14,761 nt of DNA from JBEKTY01 sp049515555 (GTDB taxonomy: Bacteria; Planctomycetota; Planctomycetia; Pirellulales; Thermoguttaceae): the NCBI GenBank assembly GCA_049515555.1, contig JBEKTY010000207.1, positions 1-14,761 of the forward strand, read 5' to 3'. This document shows positions 1-7,564 of this stretch, piece after piece. The notes under the pieces are model-generated. The model worked only from the letters and a program-made list of their open reading frames with translations, was not told the DNA's origin and did no database searches. Each line of letters opens with the position of its first letter. Within the stretch, counting starts at the first letter, position 1. A program made the position numbers and the translations under genes.

Positions 1-48
1 GTTGAGCGTATGGCTTCGGCCGCGCGCGGCCGAAGCCACACGCTCAAC
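1..48. repeat. 48-nt near-perfect palindrome
   Basis: Positions 1-9 (GTTGAGCGT) pair with 40-48 (ACGCTCAAC), and 12-24 pair with 25-37 around a GC-rich centre. The only mismatch is position 10 against 39. It lies downstream of the minus-strand transposase gene that ends at 118, so it could be its terminator, an end structure of the mobile element, or an independent REP-like repeat. The window starts at its first base, so it may extend further left. The palindrome is seen directly; its role is inference. Confidence 0.8.
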
Positions 49-84
49 GTCTTTACCTATGGAATAGGCATCCCCTAGAAAACA

Positions 85-107
85 CCTGTTGACAAGCTTA
101 GAACAGG
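85..107. repeat. Small hairpin next to the transposase 3' end
   Basis: CCTGTT (85-90) pairs with AACAGG (102-107) around an 11-nt loop, just beyond the stop codon of the Y1 transposase. IS200-type elements carry subterminal hairpins recognised by the transposase, so this may be an element end. The stem is short and this remains a weak guess. Confidence 0.3.
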
Positions 108-117
108 GGTGCGACTC

Positions 118-573
118 CTAATCCCACGCATATCGTTCGTCTATTTCCAAGCCATATGCCCTGCATAGACGTCGGAATTCGTCTTGGAAGGTTTCCTGCC
201 GATGGTGCACTTCCTGGTTGGCGATGTATTGTATCAATGCTTCCACATGCGAAGGGCTGATCGAAAAGGCTCCGTACCCAAGCTGCCAATGGAATTCGCC
301 TAACGGCGGCTCCTCGGTCTTCACCCATTTGGACGAATCGCGTTTCAGGTCGCGCAATAGGTCTTGCAACGCGATGCCCTTGCCGAACCGGCAGAGAATA
401 TGCGCGTGATCGTCAACGCCGCCCGTTTGCAGCGACGGGCAATTGAGGTTCTTGCAGATTCCAGCAAGATAGGCGTGGAGGCGATGACGAAATCCCTGGT
501 CCTTCAGGAACGGGTAGCGATGTTTCGTCGAGAAGACGATGTGGAGGTAGACTTGGGCTAGGGATTGCGACAC
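118..573 (-). CDS. tnpA: IS200/RAYT-like Y1 (HUH) transposase
   Basis: This 151-residue protein belongs to the Y1 transposase family (IS200/IS605 TnpA and REP-associated RAYTs), which nicks and rejoins single-stranded DNA through a 5'-phosphotyrosine. The metal-binding HUH motif is HAH at residues 56-58, within VDDHAHIL. The likely nucleophile is Y116 in QYIANQ, followed by a conserved HH pair at 123-124. Length is normal for the family and no frameshift is seen. The GTG start at 573 was chosen because a strong AGGAGGAG Shine-Dalgarno lies just upstream and the protein then begins SQSL, as relatives do; an ATG 10 codons further upstream is in frame but has less support. No accessory tnpB is present. 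Palindromes flank it on both sides. Whether it is an active IS or a domesticated RAYT cannot be told from this window. Confidence 0.9.
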   Translation of the reverse strand: MSQSLAQVYLHIVFSTKHRYPFLKDQGFRHRLHAYLAGICKNLNCPSLQTGGVDDHAHILCRFGKGIALQDLLRDLKRDSSKWVKTEEPPLGEFHWQLGYGAFSISPSHVEALIQYIANQEVHHRQETFQDEFRRLCRAYGLEIDERYAWD

Positions 574-660
574 GTTCCGGCTCCTCCTCTTGCGCTCTTT
601 CAAGGTGCGGGTGGTTGTATTGTGGCTGACCTACGGAGTTAATCGCTTCGCGGTCGTGTT

Positions 661-754
661 GCACCCCTTCAGGGTGCGGAACCATATTGTTGCTGCCGAC
701 CCAGGGTGCGCTCTTGCGCGACCCTGGGCTTTGGAGTCTAACCGCTTCGCGGTT
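661..754. repeat. Cluster of three short hairpins upstream of the transposase
   Basis: Three perfect or nearly perfect stem-loops follow one another. GCACCC (661-666) pairs with GGGTGC (672-677). Positions 700-711 pair with 716-728, with one bulged G and a TCTT loop. AACCGC (740-745) pairs with GCGGTT (749-754) around TTC. They lie 5' of the minus-strand transposase and may be part of its element or local REP-like repeats. The structures are visible; the association with the transposase is inference from proximity. Confidence 0.6.
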
Positions 755-1055
755 GCATTGCTGCGGCCCAGCTTCGGCGCGATGTTCTTCTTTCCGGCTG
801 GTGCAGTTTCAGGCCGGGCGGAGTAGTGCCGGCCAGGCGCTTCATCGGCGCGGGGCCGGGGGGACTTTTTTGCGCAGCAGCCAATAATATCAGGCAATAA
901 TATACTGACCGGTCCCCGCCAGCGATGGGGGGCGGGAGTACGCTGCCAAATTGGCATGTTTCTTCGCGGCGGGGGGTGGCGGGTGTTGCGGCGGGCGGCG
1001 GGTGGCGGGTTGCAAATTGCTGCCGGGCATGGGTTTACGGCAGGCGGATGCTTCT

Positions 1056-1073
1056 TTGGCACGCTGGTTGCAT
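1056..1073 (+). promoter_or_regulatory. Sigma54 (RpoN) -24/-12 promoter for groEL1
   Basis: TTGGCACG, four bases, then TTGCAT matches the RpoN consensus YTGGCACG-N4-TTGCW at every fixed position. The -24 GG (1058-1059) and -12 GC (1070-1071) are separated by exactly 10 bases, the invariant sigma54 spacing. Transcription would start near 1083, giving an untranslated leader of about 76 nt before the groEL1 GTG. Sigma54 promoters require an ATP-driven enhancer-binding protein, so remote operator sites are expected upstream; candidate dyads are at 944-956 and 1012-1020. The match is seen in the sequence; use in vivo is inference. Confidence 0.75.
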
Positions 1074-1158
1074 CCTTCAGGTGCCCCATCGCAGTCGGCT
1101 GCCAAATATGGTGCCGCCGTTTGACCCGGTGCTATGTGCCCAACAGGAGAAACCCACT

Positions 1159-2868
<1,710 letters not shown>

Positions 2869-2876
2869 TTTTCAGT

Positions 2877-2952
2877 TTTCAGTTTTCAGTGTTCGGCATG
2901 CGGGCGGGGCGCTGGGAACTGAACACCAAACACCGAACACTGAACACTGAAA
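2877..2952. repeat. Inverted repeat in the groEL1-groES gap
   Basis: Positions 2877-2896 pair with 2933-2952 over 20 nt with one mismatch, around a 36-nt GC-rich loop. The left arm overlaps a triple direct repeat of TTTTCAG beginning at the groEL1 stop codon; the right arm repeats GAACACTGAA-like units. The right arm ends directly at the groES ribosome-binding site (AGGGA, 2952-2956). It could stabilise the groEL1 mRNA end, attenuate, or influence groES translation. It could equally be a dispersed genomic repeat. It has no T tract, so it is not an intrinsic terminator on the plus strand. Confidence 0.75.
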
Positions 2953-2963
2953 GGGATCCGAAC

Positions 2964-3266
2964 ATGGCGAAGGAGATCAATTTGCGGCCTTTGGACGATC
3001 GAGTCGTGGTCGAGCCCCGCGAGGCCGAAGAGATGACGGCCGGCGGCATCGTTCTGCCCGACACGGCCAAGGAGAAGCCCCAGCGGGGCATGGTCCTGGC
3101 CGTGGGCCCCGGCAAGCTGCTGGACAGCGGCCAGCGGGGCACACTCTCGGTGGCCGTGGGCGACGAAGTGATCTACGGCAAGTATTCCGGCTCCGACGTG
3201 GAAATCGACAGCCGCGAGATGAAGATCCTCCGCGAGAGCGACATTCTCGCCAAGGTCGTGAAGTGA
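2964..3266 (+). CDS. groES: Co-chaperonin GroES
   Basis: This 100-residue protein would form the heptameric lid that closes the GroEL cage. LRPLDDRVVVEP (residues 7-18) is the family's N-terminal signature. The mobile loop that binds the GroEL apical domain follows (about 19-38), with GGIVLP at 27-32. VGDEVIYGKYSG (65-76) and the C-terminal strand ESDILAKV (91-98) complete the fold. Length is normal. The ATG at 2964 is preceded by AGGGA with about 7 nt spacing. It sits between two GroEL genes, so one GroES probably serves both rings. Gene order groEL-groES is reversed compared with the common groES-groEL operon. Confidence 0.97.
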   Translation: MAKEINLRPLDDRVVVEPREAEEMTAGGIVLPDTAKEKPQRGMVLAVGPGKLLDSGQRGTLSVAVGDEVIYGKYSGSDVEIDSREMKILRESDILAKVVK

Positions 3267-3277
3267 GGCCCGCACCC

Positions 3278-3341
3278 GGACGGCCCGATCTTCGCGAAGG
3301 CGAGGCGCGCCGTCCGTCCGCCCGACCGCTTCGCGGCCGGG
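3278..3341. repeat. Stem-loops in the groES-groEL2 gap
   Basis: GGACGGC (3278-3284) pairs with GCCGTCC (3309-3315); its loop contains the perfect palindrome CTTCGCGAAG (3290-3299). A second stem pairs 3321-3329 with 3333-3341 around a TTC loop with one A-C mismatch. There is no T tract, so these may be processing or stability elements between the two cistrons rather than terminators. The CCGC-TTC-GCGG core is like the hairpin at 740-754. Confidence 0.55.
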
Positions 3342-3382
3342 CGCGGATTGAAACCACCACCAGCAATTGAGGAACCGCCAAC

Positions 3383-4999
3383 GTGGCTAAACAATTATTG
3401 TTCGATGACCAGGCCCGGAAGCGCTTGCTCCGGGGAGTCGATAAGCTCGCCGACGTGGTCGCGGTGACCTTGGGCCCCACCGGGCATAACGTCATCATCG
3501 ACAAGTCGTTCGGCGGCCCGAGCGTAACCAAGGACGGGGTGACGGTGAGCAAGGAAGTGGAATTGGAAGACCGCTTCGAGAACATGGGGGCCAAGCTGGT
3601 GAACGAGGTGGCGTCGAAGACCTCGGACATCGCCGGCGACGGCACGACCACGGCCACGGTGCTGGCCCGCAGCATCTTCCGCGAGGGGCTGCGGAACATA
3701 ACGGCGGGGGCCAACCCGGCCGCCGTTCGCCGCGGGATCGAGCGGGCCGTGGCGGCCGCGGTCGAGCATCTGCGCTCGATGGCCAAGCCGGTTTCCGGGC
3801 CCGACGACATCGCCCACGTGGGCGCGATCAGCGCCAACAACGACCCGGCCATTGGCAAGCTCATCGCCGAGGCGATGGCCAAGGTGGGCAAGGACGGCGT
3901 GATTACGGTCGAGGAAGGCAAGACCGCCGAGACCACCTACGAGGTCGTCGAGGGCATGCAGTTCGACAAGGGCTACCTGTCGCCGTACTTCATCAACCGC
4001 CCGGCCGAGATGGATTGCCTGCAGGAAGACGCCCTGATCCTGATCCACGAGAAGAAGATCAGCAACATCCGGGAGCTGATTCCGCTGTTGGAGCGGGTGG
4101 CGCAGACGGCCAAGCCGCTGATGATCATCGCCGAGGACGTGGAGGGCGAGGCCCTGACCACGCTGGTGGTGAACAAGCTGCGGGGCGTTTTGAACGTGTG
4201 CTCGGTGAAGGCCCCCGGCTTCGGCGACCGCCGCAAGGCCCTGCTGGGCGACATCGCCATTCTGACCGGCGGCCAGGTGATCAGCGAAGACCTGGGCATC
4301 AAGCTGGAGAACCTGACCCTGGAGCAGCTCGGCAAGGCCAAGAGCATCACGGTCGACAAGGATACGACGACGATCGTCGAGGGGGCCGGCAAGACGGCGG
4401 ACATCAAGGCGCGGATCGAGCAGCTCAAGCGGCAGATCGAGAGCACCGACAGCGATTACGACCGCGAGAAGTACCAGGAGCGGCTGGCGAAGCTTTCCGG
4501 CGGGGTGGCGGTGATCTCGGTGGGCGGGAGCACGGAGGCGGAGATGAAGCAGACCAAGGCGCGGGTCGAGGACGCCCTGCACGCCACGCGGGCGGCGGCC
4601 GAGGAAGGCATCCTGCCCGGGGGCGGCGTGGCCCTGCTGCGCTGCAAAGGGGCGGTGGAAAAGGCCCGCTCGGCCGCCCGCGGCGACGAAAAGATCGGCG
4701 TGGAGATCGTGCTGCGGGCCCTCAGCGGCCCCATCCAGCAGATCGCCGAGAACAGCGGCGTGGACGGCGCGGTCGTGGCCGACGAGGTGGCCCAAAAGCC
4801 CGACAACGTGGGCTTCGAGGCCTGCAGCGGCAAGTACCTCGACCTGTTCAAGGCCGGGATCATCGACCCGCTGAAGGTGGTGCGGACCGCCCTGGAGAAC
4901 GCGGCCAGCATCGCCGGATTGATGCTCACCACGGAAACCTTGGTTACGGACCTGGAGAAAGACGACAAGAAGAAGACGGTGGAGGGGGCCGTCCGCTGA
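3383..4999 (+). CDS. groEL: Chaperonin GroEL (copy 2, no Gly-Met tail)
   Basis: This 538-residue second GroEL has all three chaperonin domains. ATP-site aspartates are kept: D51 in TKDG, D86 in AGDGTTT and the VEDALHATRAA aspartate. The phosphate-binding segment reads TLGPTGHN instead of the usual TLGPKGRN, so the two basic residues there are changed. The C-terminus ends in a charged stretch (DDKKKTVEGAVR) without the GGM repeats of copy 1. The GTG start at 3383 follows GAGGA (3369-3373) at good spacing. It lies 116 nt after groES and probably shares its transcript. Multiple GroELs are common in planctomycetes and are thought to specialise in clients or conditions; which does housekeeping here is not decidable. 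Confidence 0.96.
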   Translation: MAKQLLFDDQARKRLLRGVDKLADVVAVTLGPTGHNVIIDKSFGGPSVTKDGVTVSKEVELEDRFENMGAKLVNEVASKTSDIAGDGTTTATVLARSIFREGLRNITAGANPAAVRRGIERAVAAAVEHLRSMAKPVSGPDDIAHVGAISANNDPAIGKLIAEAMAKVGKDGVITVEEGKTAETTYEVVEGMQFDKGYLSPYFINRPAEMDCLQEDALILIHEKKISNIRELIPLLERVAQTAKPLMIIAEDVEGEALTTLVVNKLRGVLNVCSVKAPGFGDRRKALLGDIAILTGGQVISEDLGIKLENLTLEQLGKAKSITVDKDTTTIVEGAGKTADIKARIEQLKRQIESTDSDYDREKYQERLAKLSGGVAVISVGGSTEAEMKQTKARVEDALHATRAAAEEGILPGGGVALLRCKGAVEKARSAARGDEKIGVEIVLRALSGPIQQIAENSGVDGAVVADEVAQKPDNVGFEACSGKYLDLFKAGIIDPLKVVRTALENAASIAGLMLTTETLVTDLEKDDKKKTVEGAVR

Positions 5000-5043
5000 C
5001 GCCCGTTAGTGGCTGGTGGCTAGAGGCCGCGGAATCAATAAAT

Positions 5044-5097
5044 GTACTCATCTCGCTCCGCGAGATGGGCTTTCATCTCGCGGAGCGAGATGAGTAC
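5044..5097. repeat. Nested double-hairpin element, copy A
   Basis: Two perfect 24-nt arms (5044-5067 and 5074-5097) are inverted around a 6-nt spacer, GGCTTT. Each arm is itself a hairpin: CATCTCGC, TCC loop, GCGAGATG. Each arm begins at its outer edge with GTACT. The design matches the element at 7565-7625. The layout, two hairpins in opposite orientation with a short outer foot, recalls BIMEs built from REP sequences. Confidence 0.9.
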
Positions 5098-5194
5098 GTC
5101 GGCGAACACGACAATAATTGATTCGCCGGTCCTAGGCACGAGGGCGAGCCAGCGGCTCAGGCGTGCGGCGGGTCAACAAGTGGCGATACATCGC

Positions 5195-5227
5195 GGGGCC
5201 GCCTCCCCAGGAGGTGGCCCCGTTTTT
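5195..5227 (+). terminator. Rho-independent terminator of the groEL-groES-groEL2 transcript
   Basis: A 12-bp stem (5195-5206 with 5210-5221, one G-T pair) with a CCA loop is followed by GTTTTT (5222-5227). This is a textbook intrinsic terminator on the plus strand. It lies about 200 nt beyond the groEL2 stop, so the transcript would include double hairpin A in its 3' end. Confidence 0.8.
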
Positions 5228-5268
5228 CGCTTGTGGAGGTCGGAAGTTTGGGTCGAGTTTGTAGGTTT

Positions 5269-5377
5269 GTAGGGTGGGTCGAGCGCAGCGAGCCCCACCG
5301 GACCCATTACAGTCCGTCGTCCGTCTCCCGTCGTCCGTCGCAAATGGCGGGGCTTGCCGCCGCTCGACCCACCCTAC
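5269..5377. repeat. GTAG-footed inverted-repeat element
   Basis: The ends (5269-5284 and 5362-5377) are perfect 16-nt inverted repeats reading inward GTAGGGTGGGTCGAGC. Complementarity continues imperfectly inward (GCGAGCCCC against GGGGCTTGC). The total is 109 bp without a gene. I recognise GTAGGGTGGGTCGAGCG as a type of dispersed repeat found in many bacterial genomes, including planctomycetes. The GTAG foot followed by a stem-forming sequence is REP-like. It may be a non-autonomous element moved by a Y1 transposase such as the one at 118-573; that link is inference. Confidence 0.7.
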
Positions 5378-5428
5378 GACTTCAGCGGACGGCACACGGA
5401 GTGTACCTGCTACTTTGGCCGCTCGCAG

Positions 5429-5434
5429 TATAAA
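5429..5434 (+). promoter_or_regulatory. Possible -10 element for dnaJ
   Basis: TATAAA lies in an otherwise GC-rich stretch immediately before the dnaJ start region. If used as a -10 box, the transcript would begin at about 5440, leaving a very short or absent leader before the ATG at 5446. I see no clear -35 element at the proper distance and no good Shine-Dalgarno, which fits a leaderless or weakly led mRNA but does not prove it. Confidence 0.35.
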
Positions 5435-5445
5435 ATATGGTGACG

Positions 5446-6567
5446 ATGGCCGACAAGCGCGATTACTATGACGTGCTGGGGGTGGATCGCTCGGCGAGCG
5501 GGGAGCAGATCTCGGAGGCGTACCGCAAGCTGGCGCTGAAGCACCATCCGGACCGGAACCCGGGCGACGAGCAGTCGGTGGTGAAGTTCAAGGAGGCGGC
5601 CGAGGCCTTCGAGGTGCTCAGCCACACGGAGAAGCGGGCCCGCTACGACCATTACGGGTTCGCCGGTCTGGAAGGCGGCGGGGCCCCGCACTTCCGGGAC
5701 GTGGGCGATATTTTCGCGGCCTTCGGCGACATCTTCGGCGAGGGGCTGTTCGGCGACATGTTCGGCGGCGGTCGCGGCCGCCGGGCCCGCAAAGGCGCCG
5801 ACCTGCACTGCGAAGTGGCCCTGGACTTGCTGGAAGCCGCCCACGGCACGGCGAAGGTCGTGCAGTTCGAGCGGCACCAGCCCTGCGAGATCTGCGGCGG
5901 CAGCGGGGCCAAGCCGGGCACCCAGCCGGAAACCTGTTCCTATTGCGGCGGGAGCGGGCGGGTCGTGCAGCGGAGCGGCTTCTTCTCGCTGCAAACGCCC
6001 TGCCCGTCCTGCCGCGGCAACGGGCGGGTGATCCGCCAGGCCTGCCCGGGCTGCCGCGGCACGGCCTTCGTCCGCCGCCGCGTTACCCGCAAGGTCGACA
6101 TTCCGCCCGGCGTCGATGAGGGGAACCAGCTCCGGCTGCCCGGCGAGGGCGAGCCCAGCACCAGCGGCGGCCCGTGCGGCGACTGCTACTGCGTGATCCG
6201 CGTGGCCGAGCATCCCCTCTTTCACCGCGAGGGCCGCGACCTGGTATGCCATGTTCCCATCAGCTATTCGCAGGCGGCGCTGGGGGCGGCGATCGAGGTT
6301 CCCACCTTGGACGGGCCGGAGAAGGTGGACGTGCCCGCGGGCAGCCAACCCGGCGAGGTGTTCACGCTCCGCGGCCGCGGCATGCCCGGGTTGCGCCATC
6401 GCGGCCGCGGCGATCTGCACGTGCAAGTCACCGTGGAGGTGCCCAAAAAGCTGGGCCAACGGCACGAGCAGTTGCTGCGCGAGCTGGCCGAAATCGAAAA
6501 CACCGACGTTTCCCCCAAACGCCAGAAATTCTTCGAGAAAATTAAGCAATACTTTCAAAGCGGATAA
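5446..6567 (+). CDS. dnaJ: Chaperone protein DnaJ (Hsp40)
   Basis: This 373-residue type I J-protein stimulates DnaK ATPase and delivers unfolded substrates. Order of domains: J domain (about 4-70) with HPD at 34-36; Gly/Phe-rich linker (about 75-115, DIFGEGLFGDMFGGG); zinc-binding region with four CxxC pairs at C147/C150, C164/C167, C186/C189 and C200/C203; then two beta substrate-binding domains. The fourth zinc repeat reads CPGCRGTA, lacking the last glycine. Extra cysteines occur in PCGDCYC at 244-249, where many DnaJ proteins have PPGDLYV. I chose the ATG at 5446 (MADKRDYYDVLGV), the usual family start; an in-frame ATG at 5437 would add three residues. The grpE gene follows after 12 nt. 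DnaK is not in the window. Confidence 0.96.
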   Translation: MADKRDYYDVLGVDRSASGEQISEAYRKLALKHHPDRNPGDEQSVVKFKEAAEAFEVLSHTEKRARYDHYGFAGLEGGGAPHFRDVGDIFAAFGDIFGEGLFGDMFGGGRGRRARKGADLHCEVALDLLEAAHGTAKVVQFERHQPCEICGGSGAKPGTQPETCSYCGGSGRVVQRSGFFSLQTPCPSCRGNGRVIRQACPGCRGTAFVRRRVTRKVDIPPGVDEGNQLRLPGEGEPSTSGGPCGDCYCVIRVAEHPLFHREGRDLVCHVPISYSQAALGAAIEVPTLDGPEKVDVPAGSQPGEVFTLRGRGMPGLRHRGRGDLHVQVTVEVPKKLGQRHEQLLRELAEIENTDVSPKRQKFFEKIKQYFQSG

Positions 6568-6579
6568 GAGGGTTTCGCC

Positions 6580-7152
6580 ATGAACGACAACGAGGCACGT
6601 CGGAAAGACCAGGCCGGCGATGGCCCGCCGGCCGAGGAGCAGCAACCGGCCGCCGACGGCATCTCCGCCGCCGAAGACGCCCTGTTGCTGGATCAGCTTC
6701 GGGCCGACCTGGAGGCGGCCAAGGATCGCCTGCTCCGCAGCCAGGCCGAGCTGGATAACTATCGCAAGCGGGCGGCCCGTGAAATCGAAGACCACCGCCG
6801 CTACGCCAATCTGCCCCTGCTGCGGGACCTGCTGCCGGTGCTCGATAACCTGGAGCGGACCATCGCCGCCGCCGAGAAGTCGCCCGACTCGGGCGCATTG
6901 CTGGCCGGAGTGAAACTGATCGCCAAGCAGCTCGACGACATGCTGGGCCGCTATCATTGCGTGCGGATCGGCGGGCTGCACCAACCGTTCGATCCGAACC
7001 TGCACCACGCGGTGTTGCAGCAGCCGGCGGCCGACCTGCCGCCCAACACGGTGGTGGCCGTGACCCAGCCCGGCTTCCAACTGCACGACCGCGTGGTCCG
7101 GCCCAGCCAGGTCATCGTCTCGGGCTCGAAGGACCAGGAGCCTTCGGACTGA
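6580..7152 (+). CDS. grpE: Nucleotide exchange factor GrpE
   Basis: This 190-residue protein would release ADP from DnaK and works with DnaJ in the Hsp70 cycle. After a disordered acidic N-terminus (1-30), a long helical/coiled-coil region (about 33-90) contains LRSQAELDNYRKR. The C-terminal beta-wing carries the family signature: FDPNLHHAV, then NTVVAVTQPGFQLHDRVVRPSQVIV-like residues ending near 180. Length matches bacterial GrpE. The start has GAGGG (6568-6572) 7 nt upstream, next to the dnaJ stop, indicating translational linkage. The next gene begins 11 nt after its stop. Confidence 0.96.
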   Translation: MNDNEARRKDQAGDGPPAEEQQPAADGISAAEDALLLDQLRADLEAAKDRLLRSQAELDNYRKRAAREIEDHRRYANLPLLRDLLPVLDNLERTIAAAEKSPDSGALLAGVKLIAKQLDDMLGRYHCVRIGGLHQPFDPNLHHAVLQQPAADLPPNTVVAVTQPGFQLHDRVVRPSQVIVSGSKDQEPSD

Positions 7153-7163
7153 AGGAAAGTGCC

Positions 7164-7499
7164 ATGCCAACTTACGATTACGTGTGCGAGGCCTGCGACC
7201 ATCAATTCGAGGCATTTCAGTCGATGAGCGCGCCGGTGAAGCGGAAGTGCCCCCAGTGCGGTCGGCAGCGGCTGCGGCGGCTCATCGGTCCCGGCGCGGC
7301 CATCGTCTTCAAGGGCTCCGGTTTCTACGCGACCGACTACCGGAGCGAGTCGTACAAGAAGGCGGCCAGCGCCGACAAATCCAACGCGCCGGCCGCCTCC
7401 GGCGCCGGCTCCGACTCCGGGGCCGCGGCCGGCAACGGCAAGGGCAAAGCCAAGGACGCTGCCAAGGACGCTCCGGCGGCAAAGACGAAAGATCATTGA
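7164..7499 (+). CDS. FmdB-family zinc-ribbon protein
   Basis: This 111-residue protein starts with the putative regulatory FmdB zinc ribbon (MPTYDYVCEAC, then CPQC), so C9/C12 and a second CPQC pair near residue 30 probably bind one zinc. IGPGAAIVFKGSGFYATDYRS (split around residue 45-60) is typical of the family. The remaining half is a low-complexity Ala/Gly/Lys/Asp tail, probably disordered. AAGGA overlaps the grpE stop and gives about 7 nt spacing. The molecular role of the family is unknown; regulation has only been proposed from the formamidase operon. Its place behind grpE is suggestive but not proof of a chaperone link. Confidence 0.85.
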   Translation: MPTYDYVCEACDHQFEAFQSMSAPVKRKCPQCGRQRLRRLIGPGAAIVFKGSGFYATDYRSESYKKAASADKSNAPAASGAGSDSGAAAGNGKGKAKDAAKDAPAAKTKDH

Positions 7500-7564
7500 C
7501 GCCGCAGTTGATCTTGGAACACTTCGTCAGGGGGCCCGGAATTAGTGTCGCGTTTCTTAGCTTA

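Larger units (their letters stand above)
574..1158. other. Gene-free region between the transposase and groEL1
   Basis: No convincing gene lies in these 585 bases. The left part (600-870) holds short hairpins at 661-677, 700-728 and 740-754, with no gene reading through them. The right part (870-1158) holds an AT-rich direct repeat (882-890 and 895-903), two AAATT-centred dyads (944-956 and 1012-1020), a cluster of five G-runs (971-1008) and a sigma54-type promoter (1056-1073), which together look like the control region of groEL1. I saw no CIRCE operator. An upstream extension of the groEL1 frame to 925 is open but does not resemble GroEL. Confidence 0.7.
5000..5445. other. Gene-free region between groEL2 and dnaJ
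   Basis: These 446 bases hold no convincing gene. In order they carry a nested double hairpin (5044-5097), an intrinsic terminator (5195-5227), a GTAG-footed inverted repeat (5269-5377) and a possible -10 element (5429-5434) next to the dnaJ start. The spacing suggests that the chaperonin transcript ends here and dnaJ has its own promoter. Confidence 0.7.

Noticed and set aside
829..871. CCGGCC/GGCCGG stem followed by TTTTTT as a terminator
   Set aside because: The T tract is separated from the stem by several bases and no plus-strand gene lies upstream.
925..1158. Upstream extension of the groEL1 frame by 78 codons
   Set aside because: It does not resemble GroEL, contains the promoter region, and the GTG at 1159 has a proper Shine-Dalgarno.
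5132..5471. Short ORFs in the groEL2-dnaJ gap
   Set aside because: They read through the terminator and inverted repeats, with no start signals or recognisable domain.
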